The notes below the pieces were generated by a model. It ran no database searches, had not been told where the DNA came from, and was given only the letters and a program-made list of their open reading frames with translations. Source: Symsagittifera roscoffensis (taxonomy: Eukaryota; Xenacoelomorpha; Acoela; Convolutidae). From it: 64,000 nt of DNA. Made by a program: the position numbers and the translations under genes. The stretch lies in contig NC_087069.1 of assembly GCF_963678635.1 (NCBI RefSeq), positions 15,350,660 through 15,414,659 of the forward strand, given 5' to 3'. Positions 19,995 to 31,100 of the stretch are shown in pieces. Position 1 is the stretch's first letter; every line of letters starts with the position of its first letter.

Positions 19995-20309
19995 GGCGTA
20001 TTTTTGTAAGTATTAGCAAGTATTTTTGTAAGTATTTGGAAAATTTCATATTTTTACAAAAATGGCGTTTTCTCGAAAACTAGCTTCTTCTGGAAGGTCA
20101 TATTTTTGGGGTGGAATCGGAGCCTCAGATGGGTCTCTGGAAGCATCCAGAATAAACACTGATTTTTGAAAAGAAAAAAATCTATTTCTCATTATTATTT
20201 TTATAGTAATTGTTAAATTTCAAATTTTTTTCTCAAATATTTTTTTTCATTTTTTTTTGAGGTAGCCTGTCTGTCTCACCTTGAGGAGGCGGATGACTCT
20301 GGGACCTTC

Positions 20310-20389
20310 CAACCGCGAACGAAGTGGGCTTCGAACACAGTACTCTCGTAACGAGAGGCGCTCGCCTTACCCCACTCGGCCACGGCTGC
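20310..20389 (-). pseudogene. tRNA-like sequence (tRNA pseudogene or SINE head)
   Basis: On the minus strand, GCAGCCG is followed by an A box (TGGCCGAGTGGGG), an anticodon-arm-like hairpin (CTCTCGTTACGAGAG) and a B box (TGTTCGAAGCC). A-box and B-box order and spacing fit RNA polymerase III. The 3' acceptor strand does not pair with GCAGCCG, so this is not a functional tRNA. A Ser/Leu-type tRNA origin is suggested by the GTGGCCGAGTGG head. It is a tRNA-derived SINE or a decayed tRNA. Confidence 0.5.
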
Positions 20390-20412
20390 TCCACATACAT
20401 CTATCACGTGGG

Positions 20413-20836
20413 CAGGGGCGGATTTATGTGGGGGGGGGGGGGGGGTTTGGACGCCCCCCCCCCCTCCCTCAGGGATTCGACCCCCTGCCGACCCAAAGGG
20501 TCCCCACCGTGATACTTTTTCAGAAATCCATTTTTGGCCGACCGAGCCTAAAATTTTTCTAAAGGCGCCAATATATACTAACTTTGAGGGGGAGCGCGCG
20601 CCAAAAAAACGCGATTTTTTTGTCAAAATTTTTCAAAAAGTGCCAAAAAACGGCCTTTTTGACTGTTTTGTCAAAAACTTGCCTGCGGCGCAAACATTTT
20701 TGCCACAATAGGGGCAAAACTGCTTCGGGAGAGCTCGAAAAATCAATTTGGTCGACCTAAAAAAAAGGTCGTCAAAATTTTCGATTTTTTTTGAAAATCC
20801 GCTCCCCCCCTCGAGAAAATCCTAGATCCGCCCCTG
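20413..20836 (+). mobile_element. hAT-type MITE with 8-bp target duplication
   Basis: The ends are CAGGGGCGGAT and ATCCGCCCCTG, a perfect 11-bp terminal inverted repeat of the kind common in hAT elements. The flanks are CACGTGGG (20405-20412) and CACATGGG (20837-20844), seven of eight identical, the size expected of hAT. At 424 bp it has no transposase. It contains a run of 16 G followed by 11 C. Parts of it recur at 28705-29000 and 40195-40440. Confidence 0.85.
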
Positions 20837-20912
20837 CACATGGGACGTTTTTTTTATCCAGACAAGGGGTTGCAGCTGACGCATCGGTGATTGACAATGT
20901 AAAAAATACGCC

Positions 20913-23900
20913 TAATTTTGGTTCGAGCTTGTCAACAGCACTATCAGCTTCAAAATAGAAAATACGAAATTAGCCAACGGTCGCGACTTGGCAATGGCGG
21001 GTTTGAAGTTGGCGTTTGAAGTTGACTGGTAATGGTTGTGTCTGCTAAATACCGGTCTGCTAGAAAATCTAGGACCATCTGTCATGAGGGTTTTTCCTTG
21101 ATTAAGTGTCAATGAAAGACAAATTGAGTCAATGAAAGAAGTAACAAGAGACAAAAATACTTTCAAGAACAAAAGTTGCATCTTGAATAGAATTATTATT
21201 TTAAGGCAGTTTAGTTAGTGAAATTTGCAACGAATAATAAGACTATTTTCGGTTCTAATTAATGAATCAAAAATTAATAGAAAGCACCAGATTACCAGAT
21301 CAAAGAGAGTCTCTTAGTAGCCCGAAAAATAAGGTATAATCTCCGAGATTGCGATACAACTGAAAGTTTATGGCTATCATTGAGATTAGGATGTTTTCCA
21401 GCGGGCGAAGGCTTTATTACCGTACCGCACAATTTGTCTCAATCTTAATTTAACGCTGGTTTCCGGCACATTTTCCTCAAGTTGTTCTTTTGTTGGGACA
21501 ATCGTTTCGTTAAATTGAGTTTTTTTTCTTCATTTTTCTCATGTTTTTACAATCTACGGGCTTTCGGCCCATTTGCCACCGGCTTGCTAACCATTTAATA
21601 TTTTTGTATTTTTTTAACTATCGAAGCTTAAGTTTGACCCATACTTATAATGTTTAGTCTTGCGATAAGCAAGGGTGTTGCAACAGGGTACAAGACTTTT
21701 TTTACCCTGTTAACTTTGTTCACAAGTTTTAGCAAATTGTCAAACGTGTCAACAAATTGTTAAACGTGTTTCTACTTACCTTAAAATAAATTCAAATTCA
21801 ATCTAGCATCTAGAGCTTCAAGCGTAGACGTAACGCTTCTGGTTTTTTCAAACTATAATAGTTTTTTTTTTGGACTATTGTCCGTCGTTTTTTTTTGTCG
21901 GCTTATTTCCCGTATCAAGGACTCTTTTTTTAAGAGTCGATGAAAGTAGTTCAGACTCTTATAAAGGTCTTGATGATGTTTTCGTTTTTTTTTTCAGAAA
22001 AATTTGTTCGGCCCGGTGTTTTACTTTTTCGCTGTGATGTTTTGATGTTTTAAGTTGAATTCATTTTATTGTTCAAAGAAAGGCGAATTCAACTATCGAA
22101 CGGCAAAATTGTAAGGTCACAAAAAACATGATCGACCTCTAATTTCGAAAGTGGGAATTTCATTTTCAGATTCACCAGTGAAATAAAATCTTTACCTATT
22201 GATCCAGTTTTCTCAATTTGGGTTATTTGATCAATTTTGTCATTATTTGCTCTAGAATTTCCAAGAGCTTTGAGGCCATTTTTCTGGAAATTCGAAATTT
22301 GATGTTTTCAACAAAGTCAGTGTTTTTGTGTACTTGCGGTTATTGGCTCTTATTCAACTGTCTGTTGGCTATATTCTGGATTTACCTCTCTTCTAACTAA
22401 GTGAATGCCATTGGTGAAAAAAATGAGTAACATTTTTTTGCAGAAATTTGACGCATTTTTTTGAAACTTGGTAATTTTTTGATTGTTTTTGTTTTGAACT
22501 GTAAAATTTCTTCGTCGATTAATAGGCACGCAATTTTTATACCTGCAGTTATTATGCTCGCTATTTGCATTGTCGGCTTGTTGCCGCTTCGTAAGTTTGT
22601 TTCGATTCAAGTTTAACGTTCAGTTGTCTTATTTGGCATGTTAAGATTTTTTAAGAAAAGTTTATTCCAGACAAATTGATTTAAAGATATAAAAATTTTG
22701 GCTGATCTAGCGTTTTCCGGCTTGATACAAAGCTTTTTTCGACTTAGCGGTTTTCTTCTCATTTTACTTTGTGCTGCTATGTTTGCGTTGTATAATAAAA
22801 GTTCTGCTTAAATGATTTCGAAAGTTTTAGTTGTTTTTCAGCTTATTGGCAGTATTTTTTCTCGGCTTCTCTACTTACAATTTTGTTTCTAAGAGCTTGC
22901 GTTTGCCGTTTTTTGTTTGTTTTTGCGAAATGTTTTTTCATTTCTGTGTTAGCTAAGTATTAATTAAAAAATCTTTACGCCGAATGTTTTACAACCCGTG
23001 ATGGAGTTAATACACTTTTTTTGCGAACTGCAAAATTTCTGCGTTGCCGATTTTAAGTATGCTGTTCAGAAAGGATGTTATTTTTTTTAGTTTAATTTTT
23101 TTCAACCGAGGCAATCGTTTCGTTTAATGTAGTTTTGTTAGATGTGATTTTCACTTCTCTTTTATACTATCTATAATTTTTTTCAACCGAGGCAATCATT
23201 CCGTTTAATGTAGTTTTGTTAGATGTCATGTTCACTTCTCTTTTACGATCTAGTGATTTTCGGCAGTTTTTTTTCCGGCTAGCTTGCCATATTACATTCG
23301 TGTTTTTGAGCAAGTGGCGCGAAGCTGCGCTCTATTCTGTATACCAAAATGTTTGTTTAGATTAAAATTTAGGAGATAACTCTGTTTAACATTGTCGTGC
23401 TGCTTTTTTGTTTAAAAGTTCGGGTCTGAATTCCCCCAACTATAAGGCACCATATTAATTTGGTAGCAATATAAGCAATTTTTTCATCAATTGTCTCAAT
23501 GTAACCTAATTTGAGAACATTAAAATTAATGCCCACATTTTTGTTTGTTTTGATCGATATATTTAGAATCAGACTTGTAAACTCCAATAACAAATGTACA
23601 AATGGCGCGAAAAATGTGAGTAATGCTTTTAATTTCAAAATTATTGTAATTATTAGATTTCCCAGCACTATGAAAAAATATCTAATGATGCATCTTTTGC
23701 GAAATGGGTTAGTTTATTTTACTCAAGCAAACGCTTGTTTTAGACCACGAGGTAACGTTTTCCAACCCGACTTTTGTTCAAATTCGATGTTCAGTTTCAT
23801 TATATGAGTACTGATCAAATTCATTTTGTCGATTTACTAGCTTAAAATTTACCCGCTGTATCAAAGCGGTTATGTTTTCCGTTTTCCTTGCAATTTTGAA

Positions 23901-23934
23901 GCTTTCGTTTGATGTTTTTCGCTCTTATTTGCGA
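20913..23934 (+). other. Intergenic repeat-rich DNA
   Basis: AT-rich DNA with many TTTTCGGCTT-like words and no credible gene. It holds a copy of a dispersed repeat at about 22080-22390 (related to 29870-30230, 38880-39210 and 39600-39910), an 81-bp tandem duplication at about 23094-23250 and a GCGAAGCT palindrome-type word at 23311-23340. Confidence 0.5.
23094..23250 (+). repeat. Two-copy 81-bp tandem repeat
   Basis: CAACCGAGGCAATC with TAATGTAGTTTTGTTAGATG appears twice with a period of 81 bp (CAACC at 23103 and 23184). The two copies differ at only a few positions. Confidence 0.85.
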
Positions 23935-23947
23935 AGTAGAGCGGTCA

Positions 23948-24072
23948 CCCCCCACGCACTCTGGGAAAACCCGATCGAAGCAGCTGCTTTCCTGCAACTC
24001 GATACAGAAGAAGCCACAAATGAGGGACACGAGGAGGGCCAAACTACGGGCACCTAGGCAACAACAACAACA
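23948..24072 (+). mobile_element. 5'-truncated LINE tail with 13-bp target duplication
   Basis: This GC-rich 125-bp insert is flanked by identical 13-bp direct repeats AGTAGAGCGGTCA (23935-23947 and 24073-24085). It ends in a (CAA)n tail. The + strand encodes about 35 residues ending at a TAG just before the tail (LWENPIEAAAFLQLDTEEA is part of it). That resembles the extreme C-terminus of a non-LTR retrotransposon reverse transcriptase. Target duplication, simple 3' tail and 5' truncation are the marks of target-primed reverse transcription. The clade is not assigned. Confidence 0.8.
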
Positions 24073-24085
24073 AGTAGAGCGGTCA

Positions 24086-26733
24086 ATCTATGTCAAGAAA
24101 TTGTCAATTGTTACGCTAGCGATAAGCAAGCGGTATCAAATCGGGGTTTATTTATTTTTGGGTCAATTTCTTGTTAAACTATAGAGTTGAAAAATTTCAC
24201 AGCTTGGCTTATCACACTTGGGATAGCCAGCGTGTTATAACCGGATACTAGACTTTTTTTCCGTTCATCACATGGTTGTTATTTTTCAGCTTGTGTTGTC
24301 ATATGCATACAGTACAATAGCGTACTATTATTTTTGTTCAACTGTCTTTTAATTATTACAAATTAATCAATTTTGTTAATTACTCTACGAGCGAGCTTGC
24401 GAGGATGAACCTTCTTTTCGCCAGCCTAACTTGTAAATAAAAGTTCATTAAAAAAGTTCACTTATTTAGTGGTACCTTTGCTATAATCACGATCTGTAGA
24501 ATTGGAAATTCCTAAACATCTGTTCTCTGCTTTACTTGTGGCTAGTGTTTGTGGTTTTTTAAGCGTCCGTGGCTTGGCTAGTGCGTGAAAATTCATAATC
24601 TCTAGGTCGCAGATCGAATTCGAGATGTAGCCGATTTTTTTTTAATTCGAGGCTTGTTGGTACGTTGTTTTATTGCACTTCATAGAACTGCTTTTTTGTC
24701 GTTTTCTTGCGAGTGTTTGCGAAGTGCAGCTTCGCCTCTGTGTAAAGTGTTGCTGTTTACTACATTTCGAATGTGAAGTTATTCCTGAACAGTTAGTTTT
24801 TGGCTGAACTTAACTGCTTAATGCTCACCGTTTTTTTTTCAATAAGAGTTTCCTTAAGTTTCCTTGAATAAATTACATAGCTTTTTATTAGATTTCTCAT
24901 ATTGTTTCGTTTGACGATTAAATAATGTTTTTTAGTGTTTCGAGTGCGAGAGGGTTTTTTCACAAGTCTTATATCTTGAGTTTTTTTCGGCTCAAAAGGT
25001 TTCTGCCAAAGTATTTGTTACCGCTTGGTAAAATATCTTTCGATGCTAGTTTCACATTCTATCGCCTTGGCATGGTTTTGTGTCAAAACTAGAATTCTTC
25101 CTTATTATAGATATATTTTTTCTTCGGCAATTTTTTTCGATTTCCTTGTGTTGTATCGCAAGTGGTGCGAAGCTCAGCTTCGCCTGTGTTATTTTTTTTT
25201 TATTTTGTCCTTTTTTTGGCTTAATAGGCTTCGTACAATTTTATATCGGCTTAGTTTTCAGTTACAGTGGCGTAGTTACAAGGGAAACAATATTTTTGCT
25301 GACCTCCAGATCGCACTAAATTTGAATAGATATTATAGTTCAAGCTTCTCATGACAACAATTTTTTTCAGCTTTTTATGTTTTCTTTTTGGGCTTGATAA
25401 GTTTCGGCCTATATTAAATCGGTTTAATGGCCGCATATTGCGCCTTTAGATGGGCGAAAATAGTTTGTTTGTGCGTGTCTGTGTTTTGAGGGGGAGGGGG
25501 ACTTACTCGTTAAAAATTAAATTTTGTGATTTTTTTCCTTCATTTCGGCTTGATAGTTTTCGGTATATTTTACATCGGCTCAGTCGCCTTATATTGCTTC
25601 ATTTCACGAGCTGTGTATGTGTTTTGAGGGTGAGGGGGACTAACTGACTTTCTATTAGTCTAATTTTTTTTCGGCATTGTTTTTTTTTTCATTTTCCCTT
25701 TTTCGGCTTAATAGGTTTCGGCCAAATCAATATCGGCATCGTGGCCGCATAGTGTTTCATTTGACGGGTGAATTAACTTTGTGTAAGTGTGTGTTTGTTT
25801 GCTTGAGATTGTTGATTTGATATTTTAAAAAAATTTTACGGCCTAAAGGGTTTCTGCTAAGGTATTTCCGGCTTTGTTACCGCTTGATAAATTTTCTTTC
25901 GATTCTACTTTCATATTATATTGTCTTGACTCGTTTTTGTTTCAAAACTAGTTTTATCAATAGATCTAGTTTTTTCGTAATTTTCGAATTTTTTTCGACC
26001 TAGTGGCTTTCTTGTTTTGTATCGCAAGTGGTGCGAAGCTCATCTTCGCCTCTGTCTTGTTCATTTGATTGTCTTTCTTTTCATTTGATGTCTTCGAGCT
26101 TGTATTGCTCTTTTTGTGCTGTCTTTTGGGCGGCGCGAAGCTCCTAATTGGTTTCAGTATAAAATATCCCGAGTTTTAAAGAGCTCTACGGTCATATCTT
26201 TCTTGTTCGAAAGTTTAAAAATTGTTCTGAAAAACATAAATCGTATCCTCAACTTCTAGAAATGTTTTTCGTATCCTCAACTTCTATATGCTTGCAGGAT
26301 AACAACTACCTTTTTTCAGGTTAACAACTAGCGCACGAAACTATGTGCTCATGTACTGTTGGTTACTTTATTAGTTTATCAAGTTCGTGGTGTCAATTTA
26401 GCCCGTTTAGCGTGGAGGTAACGTTCTTGCTTGGGACGGCAAAGGTTACAAGTCGAATCCATTCCGTCCCTGTTTTTTTTGGAAAGGTAATTTTTTTTAT
26501 CGCGTGATTGAGCGCTTTTTACTGTCACACTATGTTATGAGGGTTTTTTTGCTGTCATTCAAAAGTCTTTCATACTATTCCTGTAAAGGTAAGTGCAAGC
26601 CAAGGATTTTTTTCTGATATTTGATTCTTGATATTTAGTTTTCTGAATATATTTCTTACAGGAAATTTTTCGAAACTTTTTACTTTTTATTTTGTCTGCG
26701 CAATCCCTTCGTATGTAATGATGGGCGTGTTAT
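24086..26733 (+). other. Intergenic DNA with degenerate tandem units
   Basis: No credible gene. Between about 24950 and 25900 a unit of roughly 150-170 bp recurs with heavy drift: a TCGGCTTAATAGGTTTCGGCC-type start cut here to its key words TCGGCTTAATAGG and TTTCGGC, then ATCGGC and TTTGACGAG. Palindromic GCGAAGCT...AGCTTCGC words occur at 24718-24744, 25152-25190, 26019-26060 and 26129-26145. A tRNA-like stretch is at 26401-26471. Confidence 0.5.
26401..26471 (+). other. Possible tRNA-derived sequence
   Basis: GCCCGTTTAGCGTGGAGG resembles a tRNA 5' half with an A box, and AAGTCGAATCC resembles a B box about 45 bases further on. The 3' acceptor strand does not pair cleanly. It is probably a SINE remnant, and could be chance. 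Confidence 0.3.
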
Positions 26734-27478
26734 CAGGGTGGGGGACTTTGTTTTAAACAGTTTAAAACACAGGGTTGAAAAAACTGTTTAAAACAGCGAG
26801 AAAAAACACGTTTAAAACAATTTGATTGAAATAGACAATTAAAGCCGTTTTTCGGCTAATGACGCAATAGTGCTAAAGTTATGACGCAATAGTGCTCGAA
26901 GTTTCACACCTCACTTTTATCGCCTGTTGTTTTGACCTGCTCGCTGATTGGTAGATAAATGATGAGTTCACATATTTCTACTACCGCCGCCATTTTTCGG
27001 TTGAAGTTGCAGCCGGAATGAGTTACATCGGCTCAGTTAATGAGGCATGTCTTCCCCAAGTTACAAAGTATCTTGGTTACGAACAACCTTACTGTAGGTA
27101 CCTGTTCGCAGAAATTTACCAAACAGCGTGGTGGTCAAGCGGTATTCATCTCGGGTTTGACGAAGAGTTAGTCAACCTGGCTAAAGCCCTTGTTTCCGCC
27201 ATAGGGTCGAGTGGTGGACTAAAGCGTCAGTTTTCAACGCTTGGGATGACTTACGGATCTTTGAGAAATCAACTTGACGTCGAAAAAGCGGGGAAAATGA
27301 CTTTCTTGTACAAACAATTCAACTGTTGAATTCAGTGTTCGCGAAAGATTTTTTTCTGAAGCCAATCAACAAAAAAAATTGTAGCCGCGAAAAAAAACAT
27401 AAAAAACGTGTTTTTTTTTCGTAAAAAAACATGTTTTAATGTATAATTGGATAAAAAACGTTTACAACTCCCACCCTG
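26734..27478 (+). mobile_element. Deletion derivative of a hAT transposon
   Basis: The ends are CAGGGTGGG and CCCACCCTG, a perfect 9-bp terminal inverted repeat. The flanks CGTGTTAT (26726-26733) and CGTCTTAT (27479-27486) match at seven of eight positions, as expected for a hAT target duplication. At 745 bp the element keeps only a 3' fragment of its transposase (27018-27329), so it is a non-autonomous internal-deletion product. Confidence 0.85.
27018..27329 (+). pseudogene. hAT-like transposase C-terminal remnant
   Basis: A 103-residue open frame inside the hAT element. Its C-terminal half, with SSGGLKRQFSTLGMTYGSLR and then EKAGKMTFLYKQFN, matches the hAT dimerisation region seen in many animal BED/hAT proteins (SSAG-ER-FS-LG, then K-RN-L, then EKA-KL-F). 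The catalytic RNase-H-like part and the zinc finger are absent. The ATG at 27018 is fortuitous or part of a short exon. It cannot be an active transposase; a dominant-negative or domesticated role cannot be excluded but has no support. Confidence 0.65.
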
Positions 27479-27486
27479 CGTCTTAT

Positions 27487-28161
27487 CTTCATTTGTTTAA
27501 AATTAAGATTCCTTCTGGTTGCAATCATTTGAAAAATATATGAATGCCAGTGTTACGGCGTAAAAAATCTCCATTCGCATGTTTCATCCACCTAGTTTGT
27601 TCTTGTCATGTGGGCTTTCATGAATCATAAGTGTAAGAAAATGTCGAGATCTTTCTTTTATATTTTGAACTTAAATGAGAAATAAGAAATATGTCGCTGT
27701 TTTTAGTCAAACTGGCATATAATTTTGTGTAGCAAAAGGTGGGAAGCTCCGCTCCGCTTCTGTGTTGAAACTTTTATAACTGACTTTTGGCCATGGTGTT
27801 TTTATCGAATTAGACAAAAAAATGGCCTAAACTTGTCATATTTGCGTCTCATAAAAATCATTAGCAGGATTTTTTTGAAGGGTGGTAGGTTGGCACACAC
27901 TGTATAAGATCTTTTTGTTGTAACCTTAGATCAAATGTTTTTTTTTTCGCTGGTGAATTGGAACCACTACCTGGTCTCTCAATATCAGTTAGCTCCGCTG
28001 AATGTTACGGTGAAGCGTTTATCTGATTTTCAAGCAAATGCTCGGAATAAATTGTTTAGTTGAAGCTGGTCGGGGTGTGTGTTTTAGGACTGCATGTACC
28101 TGTGTTTAATATTTCGTCTATTACAATACGAGCATTACATCGATTTGTTTTTTTTTTTCAG
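27487..28161 (+). other. Upstream region of the first ankyrin/ART-like gene
   Basis: AT-rich DNA without a credible gene. It contains one palindromic repeat word (27731-27766) and ends in a long T run plus CAG acceptor (AG at 28160-28161). Confidence 0.5.
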
Positions 28162-28192
28162 ATCAGTGTTTTGTAAACATAATATTCAGTTA

Positions 28193-31100
28193 ATGATGGC
28201 GTATTTGACTCAGCAATTGAAACCATATCGATATGATGATTACGCGCCTCACGAAGAGTTTGAAGATGTGAACAGATACTGGTACCAAGCGAAAGGTGGT
28301 TCCTGGGTTTGCATTCCTAAGTTAATCAACCCATACGATAACCTTAATGTGAGAAAAGGAGCGAGTATCGGTGAATGCAAAACCGCATTTCGTGAACTGG
28401 TTTCAACTCCGAACCGCCAAAAACGCATGTTAGTTGCATACTCTTGGCATATGATAACAAACGAAGCGCTGTATCGCATTGGAGAGAGAACAGTTTGTGA
28501 CGTGTTCGATTATGCAATTAGTGGCAACACAGGCAATCTGAAATTGGAACTGGAAAAACACCCAGATGCGCTGGAATGCACAGATACTTCTGGTAATGAT
28601 TCACGAATAAATATCTAATTTGTAGACAAGTTTTTTTCCCAACTGTTATTCGAAGTTTAAGCGAATCAACCTGAGCTCAATATATCGTTGAATATATATA
28701 CTATTTTGAGATATCCATTTTGGCTGACTGACCTTAAAATTTTCCTAAAAGCGCCTTTGGCGCCAATCCAATATATACTAATTTTGAGGGGGGAGCGGGC
28801 GCCGAAAAGATGCCTTTTTGGCCTTTTTCAAAAATTTGCCTGTGGCTCAGAAAATTTTGTCACATTACGTCTTTAAAATGGTTTGGGAGAGCTCAGAAAA
28901 TCAATTTGGTCGATCTAAAAAAATTTAGACAAAATTTTGAATTTTTTTTGAAAATGCGCCCCCCCCCCCCACCTCGAGAAACTCCTAGATCCGCGTCTGT
29001 TCGGCTTTAACTATTTCGGCCTCTTTAATGTTTGATTGCGTTGTTTGATACGAAAATAAGTTTTTTTTGTGTGCTTTCCAAAAGAGGGGGGGGTGGTTGT
29101 ATGTTTCCAATTCCAAAATTTTATTGCTCATCGGGCTTTCATGTGAACAATTGTTTTTTGTTTTTGTCTCAACTGACGTTTACCCACCGATTTTCAATTT
29201 GGTTGCCTTTGAGTTTTTCTGGACGCTATTTCAATGCTGACGATTGTGTTTTCCCTCACTTTTGGTTGCTTCAAATTGAACCTATTTCGTGTCAAATTTG
29301 AAAATATTTGTTTTAGTTTTTTTTTGTGAATTTTTCTACCGACGTAATAGATCCATCTCAATGTCTGCATTTTAGCTGACAATGCTTTGTTAATGTGGTA
29401 TCGCAAGTGGAGCGAAGCACTGATTGGCCTCTCTGCTTTATTGTGCACTATTTGCGCAAATAGTTAGACCAGCAGCATATTTGCGGATCATATTCAGGAC
29501 CACCACGAGAACATGCATAACTGGGCATGGGCTATTTATGAAAACATTTTCTTTTAAGCAAGTTTGCAGTACATGGAGACAAAATTGTCAACTGGATTTG
29601 GAACTTGAAAAGTTTCAATCGTAAAAGATTCTTTTTGTTCGATTAGTCTTAAGTTCATACATTTATTTGGTTCCTGCTTCACAATTAATCCGTTCTTTTT
29701 TTCAATATTTCTCGAGTTGATTGAACTTAGTCAAATGTATTTTCTGTTGGCTATATTCCAATTTTTTGCGGAGTTATATAAATATAAAAGTAAATATAAA
29801 AAACACTGATTTTGTAGAAAAAACTTTCAAATTTCAAAGAAAAAAGAAGATGCCCTTTAAGCTCTTTGAATTTTTGAATGAATTATGATTGGCGTTTTTT
29901 GACTCTCCAAATACGAACGTGTAAATGGCGCAAAAGATCGCGAACGATTGCTAGTTTTGAAAGTGGAATTTAATTTTTAGATTTCCAGCAGAATAAAAAG
30001 TTTACCCGTTGATCCAGTTTTCTCAAATTGGGTTACTGATACCAAAAAACGACAATCATAGTTCGTTCAAAAATTCAAAGAGCTTAAAGGGCATTTTTTT
30101 TTTTTTCAACTTTGAAAGTTTTTTCTACAAAATCAGTGTTTTTTATATTTACTTGCGTTCATTACTCTTTTCCTCTTCTTCGATTGGCTATGTTCATCTT
30201 CGATTGGCTATGTTCTTTGAAATTTGGACATGAATCAGAAATTAATTCGAGCCATTTTACACAGTTAACAAAATGCTCTTAAAAATTGAATTGCCCCACA
30301 AGATGGGGTTGTGTTCAGACATTTATCATATTTCTTTTTAATTTAATTTTTTACCGACAACATATTATTTTTCACACAACAAGATATCATGGTCTACAGT
30401 ATCAAATACTTCTTTGTTTGAATAAAATAGATATAGATGTCCTGACGAAAATAGTAGTTTTTCTTAAGAAAAAATAGTAATTTCTGCTAGGGAAACGCTC
30501 AAAGATCTCTTGAGTAATTAATGTATCTCAACCTGTTTTTAGTTCAAAAAAAGTTAAAATCACGTAAAGTTAATTAATATTTTTAAAGGGTCTTCGTTGC
30601 TGTACATCGCAGCCCGAAGCGGTTTTTACGACACCTGTGAGTTTCTTCTGGATAAAGGAGCCAAACCCGGACTAGCTTGTGGATCCTCAGAGAGCACTCC
30701 TCTACATGCGGCATCCTATTATGGTCACGATTTAGTTTGCATGCTGCTTATATCCAGGGGCGCCAAAGTTGATGCCAAAAATAAGTTCGGAAACACGCCC
30801 GCTGATGAAGCAAAAACACATGAACTTAACCAAAAATTGCAAGTATTAAAGAATGGCGACAAACCCTCACCAATGGCTAGATTGACAGGGAGTTTATGCC
30901 TTGAAAATGTAACTCATAATGGAAAAACTGTTGCGCGTCTTTTGAGGCTTCAGAATATAGAAATACCTAAGAACTGGCTGCCAGCATGGCATGGAACCAA
31001 ATACAATTATTTGAATTCGATTCTGAAAAACGGATTGCAACCATCGGGAGCGGTTGTAGATGGCACGGCAATCAGACCCCCAAAGGGTCATTACCAGCTG

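Larger units (their letters stand above)
19995..20912 (+). mobile_element. TA-flanked MITE containing nested insertions
   Basis: GGCGTATTTTT at the left end and its inverse AAAAATACGCC at the right end form an 11-bp terminal inverted repeat. Both are flanked by TA (TTAGGCG on the left, CGCCTAA on the right), the target duplication used by Tc1/mariner/pogo transposases. There is no transposase, so it is non-autonomous. A tRNA-like sequence (20310-20389) and a complete hAT MITE (20413-20836) lie inside. Without the hAT insertion it would be about 490 bp. Confidence 0.55.
28593..30588 (+). other. Intron 1 of paralogue 1
   Basis: A 2-kb intron with several repeats: a partial hAT MITE copy (28705-29000), a palindromic repeat word (29398-29435) and a fold-back with 115-bp arms (29787-30154). 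Confidence 0.7.

Noticed and set aside
24568-24640. tRNA-like look (GTGGCTTGGCTAG and GATCGAATTC)
   Set aside because: Only weak A-box and B-box similarity and no cloverleaf pairing.
25025-25354. 109-codon Phe/Ser-rich frame
   Set aside because: T-rich DNA read in frame; no conserved motif, lies in degenerate repeats.
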